Shown: positions 54,929 through 64,000 of the stretch, piece after piece
How the letters are laid out: the number at the start of each line of letters is the position of its first letter
How positions within the stretch are numbered: the stretch's first letter is position 1
DNA from: Bicyclus anynana
Lineage: Eukaryota; Arthropoda; Insecta; Lepidoptera; Nymphalidae
NCBI RefSeq assembly: GCF_947172395.1
Contig: NC_069097.1
Coordinates: 14,864,142 to 14,928,141 of the forward strand
Reading direction: 5' to 3'
Length of the DNA stretch: 64,000 nt
Notes under the pieces: generated by a model
What the model was told of the DNA's origin: nothing
Database searches by the model: none
Seen by the model: the letters and a program-made list of their open reading frames with translations, nothing else
Position numbers and translations under genes: made by a program

Positions 54929-55115
54929 CTATAATAGGATAACTGAAGATAGCTGCCTGGCGCGACATGGAGCATTTTTTGTAGGCTTTGAAGGCGAAAC
55001 TGGCGAATATACTGCACGTCGTGTCTGTCTTGCTCATGAGGAACCCCATCTTGTATAAAGTCTTCTTGTCGTACTTCTCTTTCATTAATTGCATAAAAAC
55101 CATTTTATTTCTTGT
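54929..55115 (-). CDS. Secreted helical protein G4, penultimate exon
   Basis: Minus-strand acceptor TTTGTTTTTAG, donor ATAG|GTATTA; it starts in phase 0 and leaves with one base. The translation MVFMQLMKEKYDKKTLYKMG, then FLMSKTDTTCSIFASFAFKA and CSMSRQAAIFSYPII. The open frame continues 300 nt beyond the donor by chance; it is cut here because the next exon joins in phase. Confidence 0.87.
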
Positions 55116-55224
55116 CTAAAAACAAATAATTTACCCCCATATTCATAAACATGGATTAAAGCTCAATTTTGTAAAGTACCTAATGACTACAGTTTAGTTC
55201 ACTTTTAAGAAATTTGAGATTTAA

Positions 55225-55452
55225 AGGTCATAGCTCATTAGACACACCCGGGACCCGCACCACCTCGTCGCTAGGCGTCCACTTGTCGTCGACAGGTGAA
55301 CCATGGGTGGACGCCGCGTTGTCAACTCGCGGTTCACGCGAGGCAAGCCTGTCAACAGCGAGCTATCATCGATCAAATCCATACGAAGAATACCACTCGA
55401 GGCGAGGCGGTGCAGGTCGGGTCCTGGGTGGGTCTAATGACCTACGACCTTA
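55225..55452. mobile_element. MITE with GC-rich inverted ends
   Basis: CTCATTAGACACACCCGGGACCCGCACCACCTCG at the left and GGCGGTGCAGGTCGGGTCCTGGGTGGGTCTAATGAC at the right are imperfect inverted repeats. It lies in a G4 intron. Confidence 0.8.
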
Positions 55453-55710
55453 AATCCATGTTTATAAATAAGGTCATTTAGTTTTTAAAATAAAGTTCTT
55501 TTAACTGGCGTAAATGGTCACAAAAGCGTCAAACTTCGTTGACGATGGTACTACACATTAATTGATGAATTTCATAATGATAAAGATACTTGGAGGCTAT
55601 TGGATCAGCTTCCACCTTCACACAGGAATAAATAAATAAAAATAAAAGGAATTGTAATGTTTTTAACTATAATTTTGAATAAGTTAGCCCTTGACCGCAG
55701 TCAATTTTTT

Positions 55711-55925
55711 ATTCTTTTCAAGTTAGCCCTTGAGTAGAATCTCACCTGGGTAAATGATGATGCAGTCTAAGATGGAAGCGGGCTAACTTGTTAGGAGGAG
55801 GATGAAAATCCACACACCTTTCGGTTTCTACGACGTCGTACCGGAATGTTAAATCGCTTGGCGGTACGTCTTTGCCGGTAGGGTGGTAACTAGCCACGGC
55901 CGAAGCCTCCCACCAGCCAAAGTAC
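55711..55925 (-). repeat. SINE family A, 3' part
   Basis: Minus strand, ends in the CCACCAGCC block; the tRNA head is missing. It stops about 26 nt before the G4 exon at 55952. Confidence 0.9.
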
Positions 55926-55951
55926 ATCTAGGTAACAGGCCTAGTACTTAC

Positions 55952-56181
55952 TTGATAAATGGCTTGTTTCATTAATTCGAGCAGCCTGCGTCTAATACTG
56001 AAAGGGTCATATGCATTCGGGTCATCCCAAACGATGTCTCCGGGAGGTTTCCATCGGCGGCCATCTTTGTACAGAACCATTTTAGGGTCTCCGTTTTTGA
56101 CAGTTAAATTTAAAAGTTCGTCAGTTTCGTCTAATCGATTGTACATTGTTGTAAATTCGTCTTTAAGTGATCTATTTAAAC
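55952..56181 (-). CDS. Secreted helical protein G4, middle exon
   Basis: Minus-strand acceptor CCTTTTACAG, donor CAA|GTAAGT; it enters with two bases and ends in phase 0. The translation LNRSLKDEFTTMYNRLDETD, then ELLNLTVKNGDPKMVLYKDG, WKPPGDIVWDDPNAYDP and IRRRLLELMKQAIYQ. W.PP....W.DP matches G1 (YKPPDEPYWWNP). NRS and NLT are possible glycosylation sites. Confidence 0.9.
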
Positions 56182-56454
56182 CTGTAAAAGGAAATGATTT
56201 TGAAGGTTGTTTTTTATATGGCAGTTTTTAAGTTATGTTTACTCAAAAGGAAAAATGGAACCCTTATAGGCAGGATTTTTGGAAATTATTTGTCTGTCAA
56301 TTTATCGGGATTCGGGACTGCATAAAAGTAAAAGTAGGTTTTACACCCTTGAAACTGTGACACAATCCAACTTCTATGAGTAACGTAGAAAATCTTTTTA
56401 ACAAAATAATTCAAACCGTCAAAAAAAGAACCGTCTGCTAATTCAAAAACTTTA

Positions 56455-56875
56455 TGATTTAAATGGCTTGAATTTATGCATTACTGTATTGTCATCGCCT
56501 TCAAAGTGATCAGAAGGTAGCACGTACGATGTTATTTTTCGCTTTTTAGTTATTTTTTGGTGATTTTGAAGTCGGTTGATTTTTTTTTTTGGTAAAAAGA
56601 CTTTGTTTTTATGTTTTTAGTGTTTTCTAACATAGTGAACGAAAGCACCACAGTTCGGGCAATTTCATTATTTTTATTTTAATACAAAATTACTGAATTG
56701 ATTTTCATGAAAATTAAATGGGACTAATCTGGAAGTATACTCTTTCAAACAAAAAAAGAATTTTTTAAAATTGGCAAAGAAATGACAAAGTTATGAAGTA
56801 ACAAACATTAAAAAAAAATCATACGCGTTGAATTGTAAATCTCCTCATTTTTTGAAGTCGGTTAAAAATAACCTA
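56455..56875. repeat. Dispersed repeat (third copy)
   Basis: TGATTTAAATGGCTTGAATTTATGC, CCTTCAAAGTGATCAGAAGGTAGCA, CATAGTGAACGAAAGC and TTTTTTGAAGTCGGTTAA. Confidence 0.7.
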
Positions 56876-56937
56876 TAATTAAGTTTCTAATTAAAAAAAT
56901 ATTATAACTTGTTTTTTTTTTGGTAAAGATAACAAAC

Positions 56938-57087
56938 CTTTTCGTTTATTGTCATTTTCTATGTCGTTCCAAATCTCAGTCGGTCTGAATTTCCGAATGT
57001 AATCTTTGAATGTGACTTGTGGTATAGCATTCTTCTCGCTGTGGCTGGATTCTTTAGCTTGCACCAAAAGTATAGCTATGATGAAAA
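56938..57087 (-). CDS. Secreted helical protein G4, signal-peptide exon
   Basis: Minus-strand acceptor TATATTACAG, donor AAAG|GTTTGT; it enters with two bases and leaves with one. The translation FIIAILLVQAKESSHSEKNA, then VTFKDYIRKFRPTEIWNDI. FIIAILLVQA is the hydrophobic core and end of a signal peptide, so only the ATG and perhaps a few residues lie in an earlier exon that was not found. From here G4 encodes 238 residues (150+230+187+149 nt plus one base). Confidence 0.85.
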
Positions 57088-57234
57088 CTGTAATATAGAC
57101 AAACTCATTTTACATTTTACTTTATCCAAAAAGACGAAACCAAAAATATTCTGCTGTATAATTTTGAATAGTGGTAGTAACAAGTGGGAACATGTTTTTA
57201 GCCAAATAACTATAAAATATTTTTTTAAAATTAA

Positions 57235-57675
57235 CTATTTAACTGTTTCTTTTATTGGGGGCATTATAAAAGCTAAAAAGATTTTTTTTGATTTTTGTCT
57301 GTCTGTCCGTGTTTGTTGTTTGTTGTTTGTTATTCAGGCATCACGCTGAAACTACTCACTTTACTACTTTTTAATGAATTAAAAAAAAACTTGGCACAGT
57401 TTAAGACCATAATACGGAGTAGGTTATATGATACTTTTTAATGCGAAAATAAAATAAAAAGGGGGTGAAATAGGGGTTGAAAATTGTATAGAAAGTCCTT
57501 CATTATTTAGAGTTACAGTTTTAAAAATTTGTTCACAAATTATAAAAAAAATACAAAATTAATGTGATTCAAAATTTTTTAAAATTCAAACTCTAAAGTG
57601 GTGAAATAGGGCTTAAAATTGATTTCCACGAAACGCATTCTGGATTCGGACGAAGTCGCGGGCATCCACTTGTAC
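57235..57675 (+). mobile_element. Helitron-like element
   Basis: TTGGGGGCATTATAAAAGC, TCTGTCTGTCCGTG, CAGGCATCACGCTGAAACTACT, GGGGTGAAATAGGGGTTGAAA, and GGACGAAGTCGCGGGCATCCACTTGT. Confidence 0.7.
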
Positions 57676-57924
57676 CTACAATAAAAAAGCTAAGCACATT
57701 ACCTATGCCTCAGCTACACTGTTCTGCGCAAACAATCGTGATACCCCGTATTAGTCCGTTGACTCGCGCTCAAAACCGATAAAATAGGGAGCGGTGGGTA
57801 GGACAACAGACGAGCGACATGAAATTCAGCTAGACAAGGAACTTGGCCACCACGTGTCTGCCTATTTCCCTGACTACTTCCCACGCCACTCGTGCAGTGT
57901 GTATTGGCCCGTTAATGATAATCG

Positions 57925-58175
57925 CATAGGTCATTGCTCACTAGATTACCGCCATGTGGAATGTTGAGTCAACTATTATTGTTCCGATGGTTGTTTCAGT
58001 CAATGGTCTTATAGCGAAAAGCTTCGACCAACACCTTAAGAAGCTTTCGCTAAACTGTGGGACCAAGAGTCGGATACAAAAGGTAGTGATTCTTGAGACG
58101 GCGCGTATTGTGAGGAGGTTCCTCACTCTGGAGCCCTGAACACCGGTTGCTTGGGCACTCAAATGTCCCGCAGCG
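57925..58175 (+). mobile_element. LINE ORF2 C-terminal fragment
   Basis: Same family as 25236-25570: TIIVPMVVSVNGLIAKSFDQ, then KVVILETARIVRRFLTLEP, longer and less broken here. Confidence 0.7.
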
Positions 58176-58351
58176 GGAGGGTGAATTTTTTTTATAAATT
58201 TTTAATAATGTTTTGTATTTTATACTTATATTGTTAAAAATTTAAAAAAAATGAAGTAATAAATAAATGAGAGACATCGCATAGGTCAAACCGCAGTGGA
58301 ACGGAAAGTTCCCGCTCTGTGGGAATTGCTTTCCTGATTAGAAAAAAAAAG

Positions 58352-58481
58352 AATAGTGGAAGGCTCCTTACCAGCAAAGACGTATCGCCAAACAAGTTAG
58401 CCCGCTTCCATCTTAGATTGCATCATCACATACCATCAGGTGAGATTGTAGTCAATGGCTAACTTGTAAAGAACAAAAAAA
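58352..58481 (+). repeat. SINE family A, 3' part
   Basis: AACAAGTTAGCCCGCTTCC, CATACCATCAGGTGAGATTG and an A-rich tail. Confidence 0.8.
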
Positions 58482-58796
58482 CTCAGCATTGCATGAACCA
58501 AGCAAATACTGGAACACTCAGCGCTGATTTATAGCTGTTACCCTGACGAAATAAGTATTTCTTGTCAATATTTATTTGTTTTCTTGTGCTTCGATTATAT
58601 TTAAAAGCAGTAATAACTCACAGTACATTAGAGCGAGCATTTTCCCGTCGATATCGGCTTGATGGCGAATCGTAAATTCAACATTTCCATCAATTACGGC
58701 CCGTTAGCTGGCTCGTTATATTGCAGTAAATGATCGGAGATATCTTGTGTTTATGTGCCAACACTAATTTGTGCTTATTTGAAGTGTTTAACGACC

Positions 58797-58862
58797 TCTT
58801 TGGAGCAGTTGGTAGTGTTGTAGTTCTAAACAGAGAGGCCTTGGGTTCGAATCATTGCTCGA
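58797..58862 (+). repeat. tRNA-like SINE head
   Basis: TCTTTGGAGCAGTTGGTAGTG and TTGGGTTCGAATCATTG; no complete tRNA fold. Confidence 0.45.
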
Positions 58863-58945
58863 ATCAGTTTTTCTAAATATTATAAAGATGAAAGATTTCA
58901 TTGTTTATTTGTTTGCATTGAATAGGCAAAGCAGAGAGAGAAAGA

Positions 58946-59252
58946 GCCGTGATAGCCCAGTGCATATGACCTCTGCCTTCGATTCGGAGGGTTTAGGTTC
59001 GTATCCAGCCCGAGGCATGCACCTCCAACTTTTCAGTTATATGCATTTTAAAGAAACTAAATAACACGTGTCTCAAACGGTAAAAGAAAAACATCGTGAG
59101 GAAACCTGCATACCAGAGAGTTTTCTTAATTCTCTACGTGTGTGAAGTCTGCCAGTCCGTATTGGGCCAGCGTTATAGGCTTAACACCTCTCATTCTGAG
59201 AGGAGACTCGTGCTCATCAGTGAGCCGAAAATGGGTTGTTAATGATAATGAT
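58946..59252 (+). repeat. SINE family B, full length
   Basis: CCGTGATAGCCCAGTGCATATGACCTC to GTGAGCCGAAAATGGG plus an ATGATGATG-like tail. It ends about 16 nt from the putative exon 59268-59357. Confidence 0.93.
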
Positions 59253-59267
59253 GATGAATACCCATAC

Positions 59268-59357
59268 CTCTGATGGATTCGGCATTACGGCATTTCACGT
59301 GAACGTCAAAACAAAACTGGTCGAATTCTATACATTTATTCGCAATTTGAGATTTTA
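59268..59357 (-). CDS. Putative exon of G5
   Basis: Minus-strand donor AGAG|GTATGG and acceptor GTTACAAAG, in with two bases and out with one. The translation KSQIANKCIEFDQFCFDVHV, then KCRNAESIR, is Cys-rich, unlike the other members. The phases fit the G5 exon at 60713-60826 (joining to Leu), but no downstream partner was found, so it may be chance. Confidence 0.4.
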
Positions 59358-59424
59358 CTTTGTAACACCAAACATTACCGTGGCATAACAGACGCCAGCG
59401 CCATCTAGAATCTATACTTATAAT

Positions 59425-59862
59425 ACGAATTCTGTACATTCTGTACATTGAAGATATTTTGAAAATTTTTGTTGGGGGGCATTACATAATCAATACTGAA
59501 GCTAAAAATTTTTTTTTTTCGATTTTATGTCTGTCTGTCCGTGTTTTTTGTTATTCGGGCATCACGCTGAAACTACTGAATAAAATCAAATGAAACTTTA
59601 AGACGGTTTAAGACCATAATACGGAGAAGGTTATAGGATACTTTTTATTGCGAAAATAAAATAAAAAGGCGGTGAAATAGGGGTTGAAAGTTTGTATGGA
59701 AAGTCCTTCATTTTTAGAGTTACATTTTTAACAATTTGTTCATAAATCATAAAAAAAAATAATAGGATTCAAAAATTTTTAAATTCGAACTGTAAAGTGG
59801 TGTAATGGGCTTGAAAGTTTACATTGATTTCCACGCGGACGAAGTCGCGAGTGTCCGGTAGT
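59425..59862 (+). mobile_element. Helitron-like element, complete
   Basis: TTCTGTACATTGAAGATATTTTG start, TCGGGCATCACGCTGAAACTACTG, and CCACGCGGACGAAGTCGCGAGTGTCCGGTAGT end, as at 3892-4703. Confidence 0.8.
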
Positions 59863-59971
59863 TAAGAATAAGCTAGTTAAGCATGACTTAAATTCTAAAA
59901 CGGACAACTAAGTAGTTAATATCGAAGAATTTCCAAACGTGCAAAACTCTTCGGGGCCTCATATTTTATTT

Positions 59972-60099
59972 GAACTGAAAGAAAGCCTATTCAAATACGC
60001 TTTCCAGTCGCTAGTATCGCCGTCTCTGTCCCTCAACTGCAACGTCCACTGTCTGTCCCTCTCGCGAACTCGGTCAAAAGGGTCAAAGATTGTGCAGAG
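59972..60099 (-). CDS. Putative alternative last exon of G5
   Basis: The minus strand reads LCTIFDPFDRVRERDRQWTL, then QLRDRDGDTSDWKAYLN and ends in TGA. With the strong GTGAGT donor of 60711-60826 it would join in phase 0. The acceptor (ATGAAAG) has a poor pyrimidine tract. The charged, Trp-containing sequence looks coding, but its similarity to the other members is weak. Confidence 0.35.
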
Positions 60100-60162
60100 C
60101 TTTCATTATTTTAGGCGGAACTTTTTTCAGGATGAAACATTTTTTCCTATTGTAAAATCGTG

Positions 60163-60440
60163 ATATGACCTCTGCCTCCGATTCCGGAGGGTGTGGGTAC
60201 GAATCCGGTCCGGGGCATGCTCCTCCAACTTTTCAGTTATGTGCATTTTAAGGAATATCATGTGTTTCAAACGGTGAAGGAAAACACCGTGAGGAAACCT
60301 GCATACCTGAGAATTTTCTAGGTGTGTGAAGTCTGCCAAACCGCATTGGGCCAGCGTGGTGGATTATTGGCCTAACCCCTCTCGTTCTGAGAGGAGACTC
60401 ATGCTAAACAGTGTGCCGAATATAGGTTGCTAATAATGAT
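60163..60440 (+). repeat. SINE family B copy
   Basis: ATATGACCTCTGCCTCCGATTCCGG, GGGTACGAATCCGG, GTGAGGAAACCTGCATACC and a degenerate terminus. The first bases of the head are missing. Confidence 0.88.
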
Positions 60441-60712
60441 GAATGGTTAATGGGGAACTTTAATCGTTGAATAGTATAATTTAAAAGTCGAATTGAATTT
60501 TTTTTTTAGTTTAGATTTCATTATATTTTGCATTAAATATTTAAAGATAAAAAAGGTGTTTCGTAAGTAGTAACGGACAACCATTAAAAAATAATTTAAA
60601 TTTGATTGGTCCAGTACATTAGGAGAAAACAGACAGACCTTGTGCGCGAGGGGGATAATAAGGGTTCCGTTTTTGTACAAAGTACGTTCGGAACCCTAAA
60701 AACTACTCACAC

Positions 60713-60826
60713 GTTTTTCGCATTCACGGTCAGATTTTGGAACCTTTGGACTGTTGGATGCATTATCATTGACAGGCTTTGCCATAGCTGTGTCCATCAA
60801 AAAAATCACTTTAACTACTTGTATTT
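60713..60826 (-). CDS. Secreted protein G5, signal-peptide exon
   Basis: Minus-strand acceptor ATTGCTGCAG; it enters with two bases. The donor is either C|GTGTGA (out with one base, as in G4) or CGT|GTGAGT (phase 0, at 60711). The translation IQVVKVIFLMDTAMAKPVND, then SNSPKVPKSDRECEK. The VVKVIFLMDTAMA stretch looks like a signal-peptide core placed exactly as in G4, after a presumed tiny ATG exon. This suggests a fifth family member or a related neighbour. Confidence 0.55.
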
Positions 60827-61075
60827 CTGCAGCAATGCTGTGTTCTGCTCTAAAAGATACGGTTGCCGGTGTGATAACTAGCATATTTTGAGCCTTGATT
60901 CGATTTGAAGGGAAGTTTAATCTGAACATAGCAATAATTGGCCTCATTGACAAGACAATAATATTTCCTCAGACAAACTCTATCACAATTAACATTACTA
61001 CTATTCAAAACATACTGTTTTTTGCGGATTTAATATCCTTTAAAGCCACTAAAATATGGTAGGATATTTTTTCAT

Positions 61076-61162
61076 TTTTTTATTCCTTACAAGTTAGCCC
61101 TTGACTACAATCTTACCTCATAGTAAGTGATGATGCAAACTAAGATGAAAGCGGACTAACTG
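61076..61162 (-). repeat. SINE family A, 3' end
   Basis: TTTTATTCCTTACAAGTTAGCCC, then ATAGTAAGTGATGATGCA on the minus-strand element. Confidence 0.75.
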
Positions 61163-61199
61163 TAACTATTACATAAGTAGGTATACTCTAATAAGAATC

Positions 61200-61530
61200 T
61201 CCTATTTTACACAATGACACTTCTGTGAAACGAATATTCTTTGACCCCGTAGTATCGAAACAGGGGTTTCCTACCCCTCGGTGCCAGTGTGATGAGGTGC
61301 GTTGCGCCGGTGCCACGTGCCTGTCTTGCCCCGCGAAACTGTTTGTTGTACGAGAAAAAAATGTAGTCGAATCCCTTGCGGAGAGACGTAACACGCGATG
61401 GTTCGAAATTCGAAATCGTATTTTGAATTTATTTTTTTCGTCCAGAAACCTTTGCGTACATTTGCATATTAAGTTCGGGAATTGGGTTCTTTTTATGTCG
61501 TGACTTGTGTGGTAGTGAATTTCAACTGGG
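61200..61530. other. Moderately GC-rich segment of unknown role
   Basis: Several CpG-containing stretches (GTGCGTTGCGCCGGTGCCACGTGCC) stand out from AT-rich flanks. It could be part of a promoter or 5' UTR; no coding evidence. Confidence 0.3.
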
Positions 61531-63540
61531 TGTGTTTTTACGCTGGGACTGTAATTATTGTAATTATAGGTGAGTGGCCAAGTTTTTCATTAGGCTTACG
61601 GCTGCTTATTTATGTTTTTGTAGCTTAAAAATAACATATTTTGCTGTTTTCGTTTCTTTATCAATTATTTACTATAAATAAATGGTTTTTATTTAATCAT
61701 TTTGTTGTTTTTATTTTTTGTATTTGTAAAATGATTGCAAATAACTGATCACATATCTACCTACGTACTATATATAATCTGTGATATATACAAGTTCGTA
61801 TAATAACAACAGTAGTTAAAAACAAATTAGCTGTGCTTTTTAAGTTTTGTTCTTTTGTACCTCGCTATACCTATTGAATAAAAGTCTAAGAAAATAAATA
61901 ATGATGATTTAAATGTCGAAACAGTTTTTCTAATCTTACGAAATCATTTTTCAATGCTAGACTGCAATCTCACGTAAGGGCAATCGGCTAGTTGACACAT
62001 TTCTTAAAAGGGCTAGTTGACACTTTTTTAATATTCAATAGCGTTCTAATTAATAGAAAAAAAAATATAAGGATGACAGACATGAATAGGTACATGAAAA
62101 TTTTAATTTTTAATTTTTTTTTTTGAGAATACGAGTCAAAACGCTGTCAGCCATGCCAGCTGGTATAGGTTAGGTAGGCTGGTACCTATATTTTAACTGT
62201 GTCATGACGTCATGTTAACACTAAACCTTAACCAAACGGATTGTTTGCTAAAATTATTAGATAATAATTAGTTTGACATATATTCATTTAGTCATATCAA
62301 GTAACATCGTGACATTATAAAATGGAAAGCGTTTTTAAAGATTGGAAAAAATTGTTTAAAAACATAATTTTTAAATTAAGTTTTATAAGAACTCCTTAAT
62401 TTTAATTAATTGATATCGATACATTTCGGACCTTTATTCCATGTACATATTGTTTTATGTAAGAATACTAAATTTGATGTTAATCAACAACCCTATTGAC
62501 GATAAACTTTAAGACACCTACTTTAGAGAAGCCATCTTTATAGTAGGTAACAGTTAACGAAACAAGCTGATGGCTTGATATAAAACACCGTCTATGACAT
62601 GGCAACACCTTGCAGTACATGCAAGTGACAGGTCCAACAATGATCCACCCTGTAGGTACTTGACGACCTGTATACCTGATTAGTACTCGGAATAGAGCAG
62701 GGTGCCTTGTAGAAAAGGAGTAACGGAAAATTAAAAATAAGTAAATTAAAAAGTTAAAGAGTCGAATAACTTAGCATTTCATGGATTCACAGACCATCTC
62801 GGCGGATATTACATTTTATTTTCACTATGAATACGCAATACCAAATTTTAGTCCAAAAGATCGTCAAGATCATCATACCCAAAATATCTTGGAGGCTTAA
62901 CAAGATGACTAAATTAATAAATAAATGACCCACACAAAAACATTGCAAACTAAATTAACTGAGATGTCAATTTAAGTACGAACCAGCGTTAAATTTTGTA
63001 AATAGCAGAGCATTGCTCTACTGGGACAGAACGATTATCACTGACAGGTATATTGTTGCCAATAGACCACAGAGTAACCAGAGAGAGTCTTTACAAACTG
63101 CGCGCTGAAGCCGTTGCAACCCAAAAAAAAAAACAAAAGTCACGCGTCTCCTGGACATCCGCATACAAACTTTTTTCATAATTTGTATTTCAAAATTAAA
63201 TACTAACAACAATTACGTAAATTAATAAATTAATCAATAATAACCAATAAAAAATTCTCAATCTTATTTCGTTAGTTTTTGAGAACAATTTTTAAAATAT
63301 TTAAAAACATAAGACGCCATTTTTCTTGATTATAAGTAAAAATTACTGATGCGACGGTTCGTATCGTACTGACAAGAGAACGTATTCGTTTTTGAATTTC
63401 GTATCCGTGACGGGTACGACACCGCCATGTTCCGTACGCTACATCTGTATAATATTGATTATTATAATCTGTGCAATAGACCTGTTATAGTGCTAGTCGA
63501 TCGGTCAATGCGACGTGTAATATTACTGTTCCATAAGACG
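61531..63540. other. AT-rich DNA without recognised gene
   Basis: Only a trace of the LINE fragment family (CGAATAACTTAGCATTTCATGGATTCACAG at about 62762) was noticed. Confidence 0.45.
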
Positions 63541-63554
63541 ATAAAGTCTTCTGG

Positions 63555-63760
63555 TTAAAGCGGAAAAAGAAAAAGTATCAAAATACTTGGACCTTCCTCA
63601 CGAGATTAGCGCCATGACGTGGAATGTTGAACCAACTATTATTGTTCCGATAGTTGTTTCAGTCAATGGTCATATAGCGAAAAGCTTCGATTCGACCAAC
63701 ACCTTTATAAGCTTTCAGTTAACTGTTGGATCAAGAGTCGGATACATATTTTATTTATAA
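63555..63760 (+). mobile_element. LINE ORF2 C-terminal fragment
   Basis: Third copy of the 25236-25570 family: GTGGAATGTTGAACCAACTATTATTGTTCCG and GCGAAAAGCTTCGATTCGACC, cut off in the 3' part. Confidence 0.65.
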
Positions 63761-64000
63761 TTTTTTAAAAGTGTTTTTATTATATTTTTATATTAGTAAA
63801 CATTGTTGAATTAAAAAAAGGACATAAATAAATGAGAGTAAAAAATCCATAATGAGGTTAAATTTTCATCTGTGATAATAACCTAAACCACACGATTTAA
63901 ATCGTTTAACCAAATAATTATTCACTAATTGGGATTCGGCACAATAACGTATGGTTTTGTGACATTTGTTGGTTCATAAATTACCCTAAATTACAATGAT

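Overview
The window looks like nuclear DNA of a butterfly or moth. It is AT-rich, its genes are split by short introns, and it carries the usual lepidopteran repeats: two abundant tRNA-derived SINE families, Lep1-like Helitrons ending near CTAGT, RTE-type LINE ends with ATG-rich tails, and many MITEs. No bacterial, viral or organellar genes were seen.

The first half (about 9.0-27.2 kb, + strand) holds most of a lysophosphatidylcholine acyltransferase gene (LPCAT1/2 type). Ten exons were placed by splice sites, reading phase and protein similarity. The last nine positions form one unbroken frame of 407 residues that ends at 26593. The exon carrying the catalytic HxxxxD motif exists in two versions (9077-9303 and 14041-14252) with identical phases, so they look mutually exclusive. 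The 3' end and splice donor of the first version are copied about six times in a tandem array just downstream. The N-terminal exon(s) were not found.

The second half (about 31.9-60.8 kb, - strand) holds a tandem family of small, probably secreted, helix-rich proteins that I do not recognise. Four members are well supported: G1 31876-34461 (complete, 227 aa), G2 34888-38266, G3 47529-51431 and G4 53929-57087. Exons of a fifth (G5) near 59.3-60.8 kb are weaker. The members share exon layout, intron phases and scattered residues, but the sequences are very divergent, which suggests old duplication or fast evolution.

Mobile DNA fills most of the rest. The best element is a nearly intact 2.6-kb pogo-type transposon at 38281-40865, with a PHD-like finger at the end of its transposase. 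It sits 14 nt upstream of the acceptor of a G2 exon. Others are a 5'-truncated LINE with a 513-aa reverse transcriptase ORF (41660-43620), an internally deleted piggyBac element (23180-24012), several MITEs with clear inverted ends, and many SINE, Helitron and LINE fragments. Several long near-perfect palindromes lie at repeat junctions.

All exon boundaries were read by eye from GT/AG sites and phase. No transcript, alignment or database search was available.
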